A DNA stretch of 7,098 bases from Dehalococcoidia bacterium (GCA_030621105.1 JAUXIH010000053.1:1-7098), one strand, 5' to 3'. Numbered from the stretch's first letter, positions 1-5,660 are shown. Numbers and translations: made by a program. Notes: generated from the letters alone by a model not told the origin.

Positions 1-282
1 CTTGGCTCCCACGGCTATCGACGAGTTTGACTTGTGGCGAATCACCACAGATGGAGAGTCATGTTCACCAACGCTATCCTTGGCATCAACCACATGAATT
101 GGCAGGCCGTCAACGCCCCCAAGCCCAGATAACTCTTTTTCCACCACCTGCGAGGGCCCCACCAGGGTAATTTCTACATCACCCTTCTGTGCCACCCACA
201 ACGCTCCCTTTACTATTTCGCCCGGGGCATAATCACCCCCCATGGCATCCACGGCTACATGTACCTTTCGCTTCGATGACAT
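1..282 (-). CDS. plsX: PlsX, phosphate acyltransferase (N-terminal 94 residues, cut by the window edge)
   Basis: PlsX converts acyl-ACP and inorganic phosphate to acyl-phosphate, the donor used by the membrane acyltransferase PlsY for glycerol-3-phosphate. It is a peripheral cytoplasmic protein and starts phosphatidic acid synthesis. Reading the minus strand from the ATG at 282-280 gives an open frame to the left edge. It contains the family's N-terminal signature: VAVDAMGGDYAP at residues 9-20, followed by EIVKGA, then a LVGP strand, and later SPSVVIRHKSNSSIAVG (about residues 75-91), which matches the conserved R-x-K-x-x-S-S segment of PlsX. An AAAGGG Shine-Dalgarno element (plus-strand CCCTTT, 292-297) lies 9 bases before the ATG. 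The start is 6 bases after the stop of the upstream hot-dog gene, so the two are surely co-transcribed. The remaining roughly 240 residues expected for the family lie outside the window. Family assignment is firm. In Firmicutes plsX is often preceded by fapR, which also has a hot-dog domain, but the upstream gene here lacks any DNA-binding part. Confidence 0.95.
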   Translation of the reverse strand, partial: MSSKRKVHVAVDAMGGDYAPGEIVKGALWVAQKGDVEITLVGPSQVVEKELSGLGGVDGLPIHVVDAKDSVGEHDSPSVVIRHKSNSSIAVGAK

Positions 283-288
283 TCGTTA

Positions 289-708
289 TTACCCTTTGGT
301 TTTCACCTTAACTTCAGCATTACCTGCGATCACGACATCTCCCCCCTTAATGCTGCACTCCACAGCACACCTGACATGGGATATATCCCCCTCATTATCG
401 ATATCACTGACCCTGCCACTAACCATTATAATATCTCCAGGACGGGCCGGCGCCTTAAATCTCACCGCAAGCTCGCCCGCGGAGAACCAATCCTCGCCAA
501 AATCCACCAACATCATCTCTGATATATAGGCTAAAATCAGCATGCCATGTGCAATAGTGCCCTTCAGGGGTGTCTGGGCAGCAAAAGCCTCGTCCACATG
601 GATGGGATTGAAATCTCCCGAGGCTTGAGCATAGCGGTTAATTTCCTCCTGAGTAACATGCTTTACCACAGGAGAAAGCTCCTTGCCTACACTAATATCC
701 TTGAGCAT
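289..708 (-). CDS. MaoC/HadB-like (R)-specific 3-hydroxyacyl dehydratase, catalytic subunit
   Basis: This 139-residue single hot-dog protein probably dehydrates 3-hydroxyacyl-ACP (or hydrates enoyl-CoA) in the cytoplasm. It carries the hydratase-2 signature YAQASGDFNPIHVDEAFA at about residues 26-43: the Asp of GDFNP and the His of PIH are the catalytic pair known in this family. The later GTIAHGML and the strand RFKAPARPGDIIMVSGRV are also typical of MaoC-like proteins. Length fits HadB and PhaJ. An AGGA element (plus-strand TCCT, 714-717) stands 5 bases before the ATG. The start overlaps the end of the upstream HadA-like gene by 17 bases, and plsX starts 6 bases beyond its stop. That tight coupling favours a role in fatty acid elongation as the partner of the upstream protein, as in mycobacterial HadAB, over a separate beta-oxidation or PHA role. 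The substrate (ACP versus CoA, chain length) cannot be read from the sequence. No DNA-binding domain is present, so it is not FapR. Confidence 0.88.
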   Translation of the reverse strand: MLKDISVGKELSPVVKHVTQEEINRYAQASGDFNPIHVDEAFAAQTPLKGTIAHGMLILAYISEMMLVDFGEDWFSAGELAVRFKAPARPGDIIMVSGRVSDIDNEGDISHVRCAVECSIKGGDVVIAGNAEVKVKTKG

Positions 709-1129
709 TTTTATCCTGAGCCGGCAATATCAGGGTTGCCTTTCCCGACTGGACCTTCCTTTCATCTTGGTCAAACACATTCATCACCAACACCAGCATG
801 TTCATTTTCCCACGGCTTATGTTACGCTCAACTCTGGTCCGACATGTAATTACAGTGCCAACAGGAACCATCTGGTAGAACTCGAATTCCTGAGATGCAT
901 GTATCGTACCAGGCGGAAATGAAATAGCATTTCCCATGGCAGTCATAGCATATGCCCCTATGGCTAGAGGGGGGATAAATTCAGACAGTATCTCCCTGTC
1001 TGCGGGCATATCTACTGCCTTCGTGTACTGATCAATAATATGGGCATGCAGCTCATATGTTACTGCAGGAAACTCATAACCAGGAGTCAATTCCCCATAA
1101 TCTAGCTTCTCTTTTTTACTACCTGGCAT
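692..1129 (-). CDS. HadA-like hot-dog protein (MaoC N-terminal / FAS1-like dehydratase domain), non-catalytic partner
   Basis: This 145-residue protein resembles the MaoC-type N-terminal dehydratase domain, the fold of HadA in mycobacterial FAS-II. The supporting block is PPGTIHASQEFEFYQMVPVG (about residues 73-92), followed by a strand TVITCRTRVERN and a long beta segment ending SGKATLILP. These are the usual G-x-I/L-H-x-x-Q-E-F-E-F-Y...P-x-G elements. The Asp/His hydratase signature is absent, so it probably forms a heterodimer with the downstream catalytic subunit and shapes the acyl-chain pocket. It is first in the operon. Its start ATG (1129-1127) follows an AGGAAAGAG purine-rich element, and a minus-strand promoter candidate with a perfect TTGACA lies about 60-85 bases upstream. 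The 3' end overlaps the next gene by 17 bases, a sign of translational coupling and equal stoichiometry. The family is moderately certain by eye; the HadA role is inferred from gene order. Confidence 0.75.
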   Translation of the reverse strand: MPGSKKEKLDYGELTPGYEFPAVTYELHAHIIDQYTKAVDMPADREILSEFIPPLAIGAYAMTAMGNAISFPPGTIHASQEFEFYQMVPVGTVITCRTRVERNISRGKMNMLVLVMNVFDQDERKVQSGKATLILPAQDKNAQGY

Positions 1130-1184
1130 TACTCTTTCCTAATTATAGAGAAATATTGGTTATCCCTACATCGAGTTACTATGT

Positions 1185-1214
1185 ATAATTACCATTATTA
1201 ACAACGAATGTCAA
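1185..1214 (-). promoter_or_regulatory. Candidate sigma-70 type promoter for the hadAB-like/plsX operon
   Basis: On the minus strand a perfect TTGACA -35 box (plus-strand TGTCAA, 1209-1214) is followed after 18 bases by AATTAT (plus-strand ATAATT, 1185-1190), which matches the -10 consensus at four of six positions. Transcription would start near 1178, giving a 5' leader of about 50 bases before the ATG at 1129, long enough to include the AGGAAAGAG ribosome site. The -35 is strong evidence; the -10 is only fair. Confidence 0.45.
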
Positions 1215-1223
1215 TGTTATACT
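1195..1223 (+). promoter_or_regulatory. Candidate extended -10 promoter for the DUF212-radical SAM genes
   Basis: TGTTATACT at 1215-1223 has the TGn extension in front of TATACT (five of six consensus bases). A weak -35, TTATTA at 1195-1200, sits exactly 17 bases upstream. The start point would be near 1230, leaving a leader of about 100 bases that contains a 13-base palindrome at 1284-1296. A second perfect TATAAT occurs at 1184-1189 on the same strand but has no recognisable -35. The divergent operon's promoter overlaps this region, so the two transcription units may compete for polymerase. Confidence 0.4.
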
Positions 1224-1283
1224 AAGCAAAACGCAAGACTTCACATGGCTTGCAGTAAAACCGCTGGATAACTAATATTAGAG

Positions 1284-1296
1284 GTTGGGTCCCAAC
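1284..1296. repeat. Perfect 13-base palindrome GTTGGGTCCCAAC in the leader of the DUF212 gene
   Basis: Six-base arms GTTGGG and CCCAAC flank a single central T, about 35 bases before the ATG at 1331 and downstream of the candidate promoter. As RNA it would form only a short stem (four pairs with a five-base loop), so a protein-binding operator is a more natural reading than a terminator; no T-run follows. The binding protein is unknown and chance occurrence is possible. Confidence 0.4.
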
Positions 1297-1330
1297 ATAT
1301 AGACACAGCAAAGAAACCAAGGAAATTATC

Positions 1331-1774
1331 ATGAGTTTTCTAAGCCATATCCTGCCCTACAAAGCATTGGTCATTCCCGCTGCAGCCTGGCTGACAGCCC
1401 AGATAATAAAAACAACAATTCAAGCTATCAGGGAAAAACATATTAACTGGTACTACATGATTAGCACAGGAGGCATGCCCAGTGCCCACTCCACACTGGT
1501 ATGCGCTCTGGCAACAACAATCGGAGTGGTGTATGGAACAAATTCAGGCCTTTTCGCCATCAGCGTGGTCCTGGCAGCTATAGTAATGCATGATGCTGCT
1601 GGCGTACGCCAGGCAGTGGATAAACAATCTGCTGTCATAAGTGACATGCTCCTCACCTTTCCCAAAACACATATTGAGTTGGAACACCGTATGGAGCAAC
1701 TGGTCGGACATACTCCCTTCCAGGTAACCATGGGGGCCTTGCTAGGGGTAGGACTTGCCCTATGGTGGGTATAA
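1331..1774 (+). CDS. DUF212/YuiD-type divergent PAP2 family membrane protein
   Basis: This 147-residue integral membrane protein belongs to the divergent PAP2 (acid phosphatase/vanadium haloperoxidase related) family, often annotated DUF212 or YuiD. The family motifs are all present in order: STGGMPSAHST at residues 45-55 (Ser51 and His53 of the PSAHS block), MHDAAGVRQAVDKQ at 86-99 (Asp88, Arg93), and LVGHTPFQVTMGALLGV at 124-140. Hydrophobic stretches at about 13-30, 55-68, 74-86 and 133-147 suggest four membrane segments. Members resemble phosphatases for lipid-linked phosphates, but no enzymatic activity is firmly established for this subgroup as far as I know. An AAGGAA ribosome site at 1319-1324 stands 6 bases before the ATG, which fixes the start. 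The length matches the family. It is followed directly by the radical SAM gene, with the stop TAA overlapping an ATG (TAATG, 1772-1776), so the pair is probably one transcript. Confidence 0.9.
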   Translation: MSFLSHILPYKALVIPAAAWLTAQIIKTTIQAIREKHINWYYMISTGGMPSAHSTLVCALATTIGVVYGTNSGLFAISVVLAAIVMHDAAGVRQAVDKQSAVISDMLLTFPKTHIELEHRMEQLVGHTPFQVTMGALLGVGLALWWV

Positions 1775-1809
1775 TGCTATCCATGTACAGGAGATTAAAT
1801 CAACAGTGA
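1774..1809 (+). other. Eleven-codon mini-ORF bridging the DUF212 and radical SAM genes by start/stop overlaps
   Basis: An ATG at 1774-1776 overlaps the TAA stop of the DUF212 gene (TAATG). Its short frame, MLSMYRRLNQQ, ends at a TGA (1807-1809) that overlaps the GTG proposed as the radical SAM start (GTGA, 1806-1809). Terminating ribosomes could be passed from the first gene to the last through this relay, or the mini-ORF could be a chance by-product of a 31-base spacer. No ribosome site precedes its ATG other than sequence inside the DUF212 gene (GGTGGG). The peptide itself is unlikely to have a function. Confidence 0.25.
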
Positions 1810-3071
1810 TACCAGGTACATTGTCATCTCGGTTACTGGGCTACATCACGCAGCAGTATGGCAAAAAGTTTCTGAATCTCGAACAGGATATCGATGAAAC
1901 AAAGCTCGCAGAGCTAAGTCCTCAAAACAAAGAGCAGGCTTCCCTTTACATTCACATCCCATTTTGCCGCACACTTTGCCCCTACTGCTGCTTTAACCGC
2001 TATTTATTTAGGGAGAACACAGCCAGGCTATACTACCAGGACCTGAGAAAGGAACTGGCTTTATATATCGATCGAGGCTTCCGCTTCTCCACCTTTTACT
2101 TTGGTGGAGGAACACCAACACTGCTCATGGATGAACTCCTGGAATTTATTGCCCTTCTCAAAAAAAACTTTGATGTTAAGCAAATTTCAGTGGAGACCAC
2201 TCCCCGGGAGATAAACAAAACGAATATAGCCTTATTACAACAGGCCGGAATCAACCGCCTGTCAATTGGCATACAAAGCTTTGATGACAAGTTATTGAAA
2301 GCAATGGGCAGGGCCTGGTACACAGGCCAAGAGATACAGGAAAAGATTCTACTTGCCAAGGATAAATTCGATACTGTCAACATCGATTTTTTGTTCAACT
2401 TCCCTTCCCAATCGGTGCAACAATTAGAAACAGACCTGGAAATTCTGGAGAGGCTTCACATAGATCAAGCGACTTTCTATCCCCTGATGCCCTCTCCCCA
2501 TAAGGTGAATGCCCTGGAACGTAATTTTAATCACGTGGATATGTCCCAGGAAAAATCGTTCTACGACATCACCCTGAAACATATCAGCACAAATTCATAT
2601 ACGCCCTCTACGGCATGGTGTTTCTCTCAGGGCAACAGGATGATAGATGAATACATAGTTGATTTCGATAACTACATCGGTATAGGAAGCGGCTCCGTGA
2701 GCCTCCTGAGGAATAACTTTTATGTCAACACGTTCTCATTGCAGAGATATAGTGAGAGTTTACAACATGACCAATTCCCCATCATCAGGTGGAGAAAACT
2801 ATCCAACCACGATATGTTGTATTACTATTTGCTCTCCAGGCTCTTTGGCCTCAGCATAGATACCAGGAGGTTTCATGAGAAATTCCATGCCGATATCCAT
2901 AGCAGACTGCGGATGGAAATACTCTCCCTGAAGCTCTCCGGATTGATCAAGGAAAGAGATGGCACTATATGGGTAACACCAAAAGGGATGTATCCTGTCA
3001 GCGTAATGATGCGGAATTTCTTCTCCTCGCTAAATGGTTTAAGGGAGTTTTGCATAGAGAACCAAATCTAA
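1806..3071 (+). CDS. HemN/HemW-superfamily radical SAM protein
   Basis: This 421-residue protein binds a [4Fe-4S] cluster and S-adenosylmethionine. Counting from the GTG at 1806, IHIPFCRTLCPYCCF gives the CX3CX2C cluster ligands at Cys54, Cys58 and Cys61. Then come FGGGTPTLL (99-107, the GGGTP SAM-binding motif), VETTP (129-133) and RLSIGIQSF (151-159), all in the order seen in HemN and HemW. The C-terminal half holds YIGIGSGSVSLL and a winged-helix-like HemN_C region (HDMLYYYLLSRLFGLSID onward). The fourth cysteine of true HemN (two residues after the third) is Phe63 here, as in HemW, so oxygen-independent coproporphyrinogen oxidase activity is doubtful. A heme chaperone or an unassigned radical SAM role is likelier. 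Start: an AGGAG at 1789-1793 precedes GTG by 12 bases; an upstream TTG at 1755 would add 17 residues but overlaps the DUF212 gene and lacks similarity to the family. The exact reaction is unknown. Confidence 0.85.
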   Translation: MIPGTLSSRLLGYITQQYGKKFLNLEQDIDETKLAELSPQNKEQASLYIHIPFCRTLCPYCCFNRYLFRENTARLYYQDLRKELALYIDRGFRFSTFYFGGGTPTLLMDELLEFIALLKKNFDVKQISVETTPREINKTNIALLQQAGINRLSIGIQSFDDKLLKAMGRAWYTGQEIQEKILLAKDKFDTVNIDFLFNFPSQSVQQLETDLEILERLHIDQATFYPLMPSPHKVNALERNFNHVDMSQEKSFYDITLKHISTNSYTPSTAWCFSQGNRMIDEYIVDFDNYIGIGSGSVSLLRNNFYVNTFSLQRYSESLQHDQFPIIRWRKLSNHDMLYYYLLSRLFGLSIDTRRFHEKFHADIHSRLRMEILSLKLSGLIKERDGTIWVTPKGMYPVSVMMRNFFSSLNGLREFCIENQI

Positions 3072-3073
3072 TC

Positions 3074-3973
3074 TTAAGCCAGAACCCCGGCAATGATATA
3101 GCCAACTCCCAATAATACCTGAGTAAGCATTACAACCAGAACATTTTCCCCCACCGCCGGCCTTAAGCCCTCCACCTCCCCCCAGTGACGCAACACCCTC
3201 TGGATAACCCTAATCGCTAGAGGGATTGTGGCTAAGGCTAACAAAGAAAATACTGGCATAAACCCCAGAATCACTGCACCCACTATCCAGCAATACATCA
3301 CTATGGTAAGGACAGAATAGAATATGCCAGACTTGCGTTTACCCCACACTATAGGCAGGGTTCTTCTCCCTCCCCCAATATCAGCGGGGACATCAGGAAA
3401 CTCATTTAATAACAGGAGATTATGCACCAATATGCCTGATGGTACGGCAGCCACAACAGCGGGAAAAGTATAGGCGGAGGTCTGAACGAAATAAAAACCC
3501 AGAACTGGCAAGAACCCCAGGCTGATCCCGGGGGCCCACTCTGGCCACCCCAGCTTAAGCAACAAAGGCGTATATAGAAGGATGCACGCCGCACCAACTA
3601 CAAGCAGCGGTAATAATAACCACCCACAAGACACCACGAAATAACCACCTATAGGTATCGCCAGCAGAAAAGCAACAATGCCGAACCAGAACACCTGATT
3701 GGGCTTCATGGCACGGAGAGGCAATATGCCACTGCCCCCGCTGAAGGGAGTTCTCCTCGTTTCCAGGTCAATGCCGCTGCGATAATCAAAATAATCATTT
3801 AGCACATTGACACTGATATGACACAGGAGCAAACCAGCAAAAGCCAATAGAGCGAAGCCAGGATGGGAAGCACCATCATGCCAAGCAATCGATGTGCCGA
3901 GGAAAGCCAGGACCACGGACAGAATCAGGAATTGCGGCCTGGTCTCCAATAACCACACCTTTACCTTAACCAT
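3074..3973 (-). CDS. UbiA-family prenyltransferase, MenA-like (1,4-dihydroxy-2-naphthoate polyprenyltransferase type)
   Basis: This 299-residue polytopic membrane enzyme would transfer a polyprenyl chain from its diphosphate to an aromatic acceptor; in MenA the acceptor is dihydroxynaphthoate, giving demethylmenaquinone. Both Mg-diphosphate motifs are present: NDYFDYRSGID at residues 59-69 and NEFPDVPADIGGGRRTLP at 190-207 (Asp194, Asp198). TRPQFL at 11-16 and the GGSGILP block at 79-85 are typical of MenA rather than UbiA or COX10. About eight to nine hydrophobic segments follow the usual pattern, and the length is normal. An in-frame TGA lies two codons before the ATG at 3973-3971, bounding the start. 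The ribosome site there is weak, and the GTG at codon 6, preceded by AAGG, is an alternative. It follows the rhomboid gene by 90 bases on the same strand with no clear promoter between them. No other men genes are visible, so the acceptor is inferred only from motifs. Confidence 0.88.
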   Translation of the reverse strand: MVKVKVWLLETRPQFLILSVVLAFLGTSIAWHDGASHPGFALLAFAGLLLCHISVNVLNDYFDYRSGIDLETRRTPFSGGSGILPLRAMKPNQVFWFGIVAFLLAIPIGGYFVVSCGWLLLPLLVVGAACILLYTPLLLKLGWPEWAPGISLGFLPVLGFYFVQTSAYTFPAVVAAVPSGILVHNLLLLNEFPDVPADIGGGRRTLPIVWGKRKSGIFYSVLTIVMYCWIVGAVILGFMPVFSLLALATIPLAIRVIQRVLRHWGEVEGLRPAVGENVLVVMLTQVLLGVGYIIAGVLA

Positions 3974-4063
3974 AAATCAACAACCTGGCAGTCATGTGCC
4001 TAATCCTGCTGAGTTGATTGCCACAGGAGTGCGGCTACATCATCTGTTGCAAGAAAAGACAAG

Positions 4064-4645
4064 TCACATTCGATAAACGTAATTCCCCCTTCCCCTTCTC
4101 TGCTTGAAATAATAACCAGCACCAAGACCGAAAAGTAAACCTCCCAGGTGAGCCTGCCAGGCTATGCCCGGCAGGAAAGAAAGGAGAAGAAAGATTATAA
4201 TTGCCACCCACAGCGGAATGGGTATCGGGATAGGGAAAATAAAAACCTTCACCCAGGGCGCCATTATCATCAGCGCACCCCCTAGGGCATAAATAGCTCC
4301 CGAGGCACCTATTCCAATGGAATAGGGAGGAGCCAGTATGATGAACAGAATATTCCCTGCCACGCCACCAACCAAATATACCAGCAGGAACTTATTTTCT
4401 CCTATCAATCTAACCAGGAAACTTCCGAGGAAATACAGGCTTATCATATTAAATATGATATGTCCCCAGCCAGCATGAAGGAACATGCTGGTAACTATGG
4501 TCCAGGGCTGGTGTAAGAAATACGCCGGTGTTAACCCCAAGAAATACAGTATCTCAGGACGTACTGAAGAGAACAAGAAAATTAAAAAGTTTGTAAGGAT
4601 TAAAAACCAGATGACGCTTAAACCATGAGGCCTATAAGCTCGCAT
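4064..4645 (-). CDS. Rhomboid family intramembrane serine protease
   Basis: This 193-residue protein is a six-helix rhomboid that cleaves transmembrane substrates within the membrane. The catalytic dyad is visible: Ser115 in GIGASGAIYALGG (GxSG motif, residues 111-123) and His166 in WQAHLGGLLFG (163-173). Upstream, MFLHAGWGHIIFNMISLYFLG (54-74) supplies the conserved His57, His62 and Asn66 that form the oxyanion region. Hydrophobic helices lie near 11-27, 60-80, 86-105, 112-130, 144-160 and 166-180, and the basic tail KQRRGRG follows the positive-inside rule. An AAGGGA element (plus-strand TCCCTT, 4650-4655) stands 4 bases ahead of the ATG at 4645-4643. There is no extra cytoplasmic domain, so it is the minimal bacterial form. 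It is divergent from the hydrolase gene and precedes the prenyltransferase gene. Activity is likely since all key residues are intact; the substrate is unknown. Confidence 0.93.
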   Translation of the reverse strand: MRAYRPHGLSVIWFLILTNFLIFLFSSVRPEILYFLGLTPAYFLHQPWTIVTSMFLHAGWGHIIFNMISLYFLGSFLVRLIGENKFLLVYLVGGVAGNILFIILAPPYSIGIGASGAIYALGGALMIMAPWVKVFIFPIPIPIPLWVAIIIFLLLSFLPGIAWQAHLGGLLFGLGAGYYFKQRRGRGNYVYRM

Positions 4646-4669
4646 CTATTCCCTTCGCCAGTTATAATA
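4640..4669. promoter_or_regulatory. Symmetric -10 region that may serve the divergent rhomboid and hydrolase genes
   Basis: A perfect TATAAT lies at 4663-4668 on the plus strand, while the minus strand reads TATTAT over 4664-4669, so nearly the same bases offer a -10 box in both directions. For the minus strand a -35-like TTTTTA lies 17 bases upstream (plus-strand 4687-4692). For the plus strand the base run at 4640-4645 is a poor -35. Predicted leaders are about 12-20 bases for the rhomboid gene and about 45 bases for the hydrolase gene. The call rests on base match only. Confidence 0.35.
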
Positions 4670-4719
4670 ATTCATCTCTTTTACACTAAAAAACAGCTCT
4701 TCTTCAAGTGTTGTATATT

Positions 4720-5502
4720 ATGCAACAGAAAGCAAGACAACGTAAAATTTCCTGGCAGGTGGATACCCTTACACTTGTTGGCAAACTATATATCCCGCCA
4801 GGAACAAACAAACATCCTGCAATATGTGTATCACACGGGATACCAGCAGTGCCATATAATGCTGGGGATAATGGCTACTCTCTGCTGGCACAAAGATTCT
4901 CTGATGCTGGATTTACTACCCTGATTTTTAACTTCAGGGGAACCGGAGAAAGTCAGGGTGACCTAGATATGGCAGGCTGGGCCCACGACTTACAGGGGGC
5001 AATAAACTACCTCTATCGGCAGAAGGAAACAAAAATCTCTAGCCTCTGTCTTTTAGGATTTAGCGCTGGAGCAGCAATCAGCGTGTACGTTGCCGCCCAC
5101 GATGCCAGAATATCCTCCGTGATAAGCTGTGCCTGTCCCGCTGACTTCACTTCTCTGGTCAACAGAAAAAATGCCCTAGGCGCAATTCAACATTTCCGTG
5201 ATATTGGAGCCATACGAAACAAGGACTTTCCCTCTTCCATATCAGGATGGATAAAAGGTTTTGAGAACATAAAACCTATTGGCTGTATAGATAAGATCTC
5301 ACCACGTCCCCTGCTTCTAATCCATGGAGATGCCGATGAGATGATACCTGTAGGAGATGCCCGCAGGCTATATCACAGGGCACTTGAACCCAAAGATCTG
5401 GCCATAATCCAAGGTGCCCAGCACAAGCTGAGGATCGAGGAAGCAGCGATGGCTACAATATTTGCCTGGATAGCAGCAAGACCTGAGCTTGCACTGCATT
5501 AA
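4720..5502 (+). CDS. Alpha/beta hydrolase (serine hydrolase, esterase/peptidase-like)
   Basis: This 260-residue cytoplasmic protein is a compact alpha/beta hydrolase. Counting from the ATG at 4720, SHGIP (38-42) is the HG oxyanion element, FNFRGTGESQG (70-80) is the typical R-G-x-G-x-S-x-G loop, and GFSAG (113-117) is the nucleophile elbow with Ser115. The Asp of HGDADEMIP (Asp206) and His235 of GAQHKLR complete the triad. There is no signal peptide and only a short lid. The closest types are the small hydrolases of the dienelactone hydrolase / S9-like group that are annotated only as esterase or acyl-peptidase-like, so the substrate is open. Start choice is uncertain: GTG at 4708 and TTG at 4711 are in frame just before, and no good ribosome site precedes any of the three. 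The ATG is favoured because family similarity starts soon after it. It stands alone: divergent from the rhomboid gene, and 260 bases from nusA. Confidence 0.88.
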   Translation: MQQKARQRKISWQVDTLTLVGKLYIPPGTNKHPAICVSHGIPAVPYNAGDNGYSLLAQRFSDAGFTTLIFNFRGTGESQGDLDMAGWAHDLQGAINYLYRQKETKISSLCLLGFSAGAAISVYVAAHDARISSVISCACPADFTSLVNRKNALGAIQHFRDIGAIRNKDFPSSISGWIKGFENIKPIGCIDKISPRPLLLIHGDADEMIPVGDARRLYHRALEPKDLAIIQGAQHKLRIEEAAMATIFAWIAARPELALH

Positions 5503-5507
5503 GCATA

Positions 5508-5561
5508 CTCAGGACAGGTTTCCACCCCTCGAAATTAGTTGCAATAACCTGTATTTCTGAG
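5508..5561 (+). repeat. Inverted repeat downstream of the hydrolase gene, possible RNA hairpin
   Basis: CTCAG (5508-5512) and ACAGGTT (5514-5520) pair with AACCTGT (5546-5552) and CTGAG (5557-5561). The result is a twelve-pair stem interrupted by a one-by-four internal loop and closed by a 25-base loop. It begins five bases after the hydrolase stop. No T-run follows, so it is not a standard intrinsic terminator; it could stabilise the 3' end of the hydrolase mRNA. A second, competing pairing exists: GAGGAG (5559-5564) with CTCCTC (5593-5598). Confidence 0.35.
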
Positions 5562-5660
5562 GAGAACACAATCCATCTCGGCAACGACAGTACTCCTCCT
5601 GATACACCAGCGTCCTGGAGACATAGCTATGAATGCCCCATGACATCTTTAATTCCAAGG

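Noticed and set aside
242..922. Open frames on the plus strand opposite the plsX and hot-dog genes (up to about 100 codons).
   Set aside because: They are antisense to well-recognised proteins, show no family features and have no convincing ribosome sites.
1142..1147. A perfect minus-strand TATAAT just before the HadA-like gene.
   Set aside because: No -35 is present at the right distance, and transcription would start about 6 bases before the ATG, cutting off the ribosome site.
3975..4019. Inverted repeat AATCAAC / GTTGATT before the prenyltransferase gene.
   Set aside because: Seven A/T-rich pairs around a 31-base loop with no T-run; easily a chance match.
5482..5513. Inverted repeat CCTGAG / CTCAGG spanning the hydrolase stop codon, considered as its terminator.
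   Set aside because: The loop is 20 bases, no T-run follows, and its right arm is used better in the longer pairing at 5508-5561.
5629..5643. A four-codon frame (MNAP) with GGAG 8 bases upstream, a possible leader peptide before nusA.
   Set aside because: It lies upstream of the candidate nusA promoter, is too short for an attenuation peptide with repeated codons, and such frames arise easily by chance.
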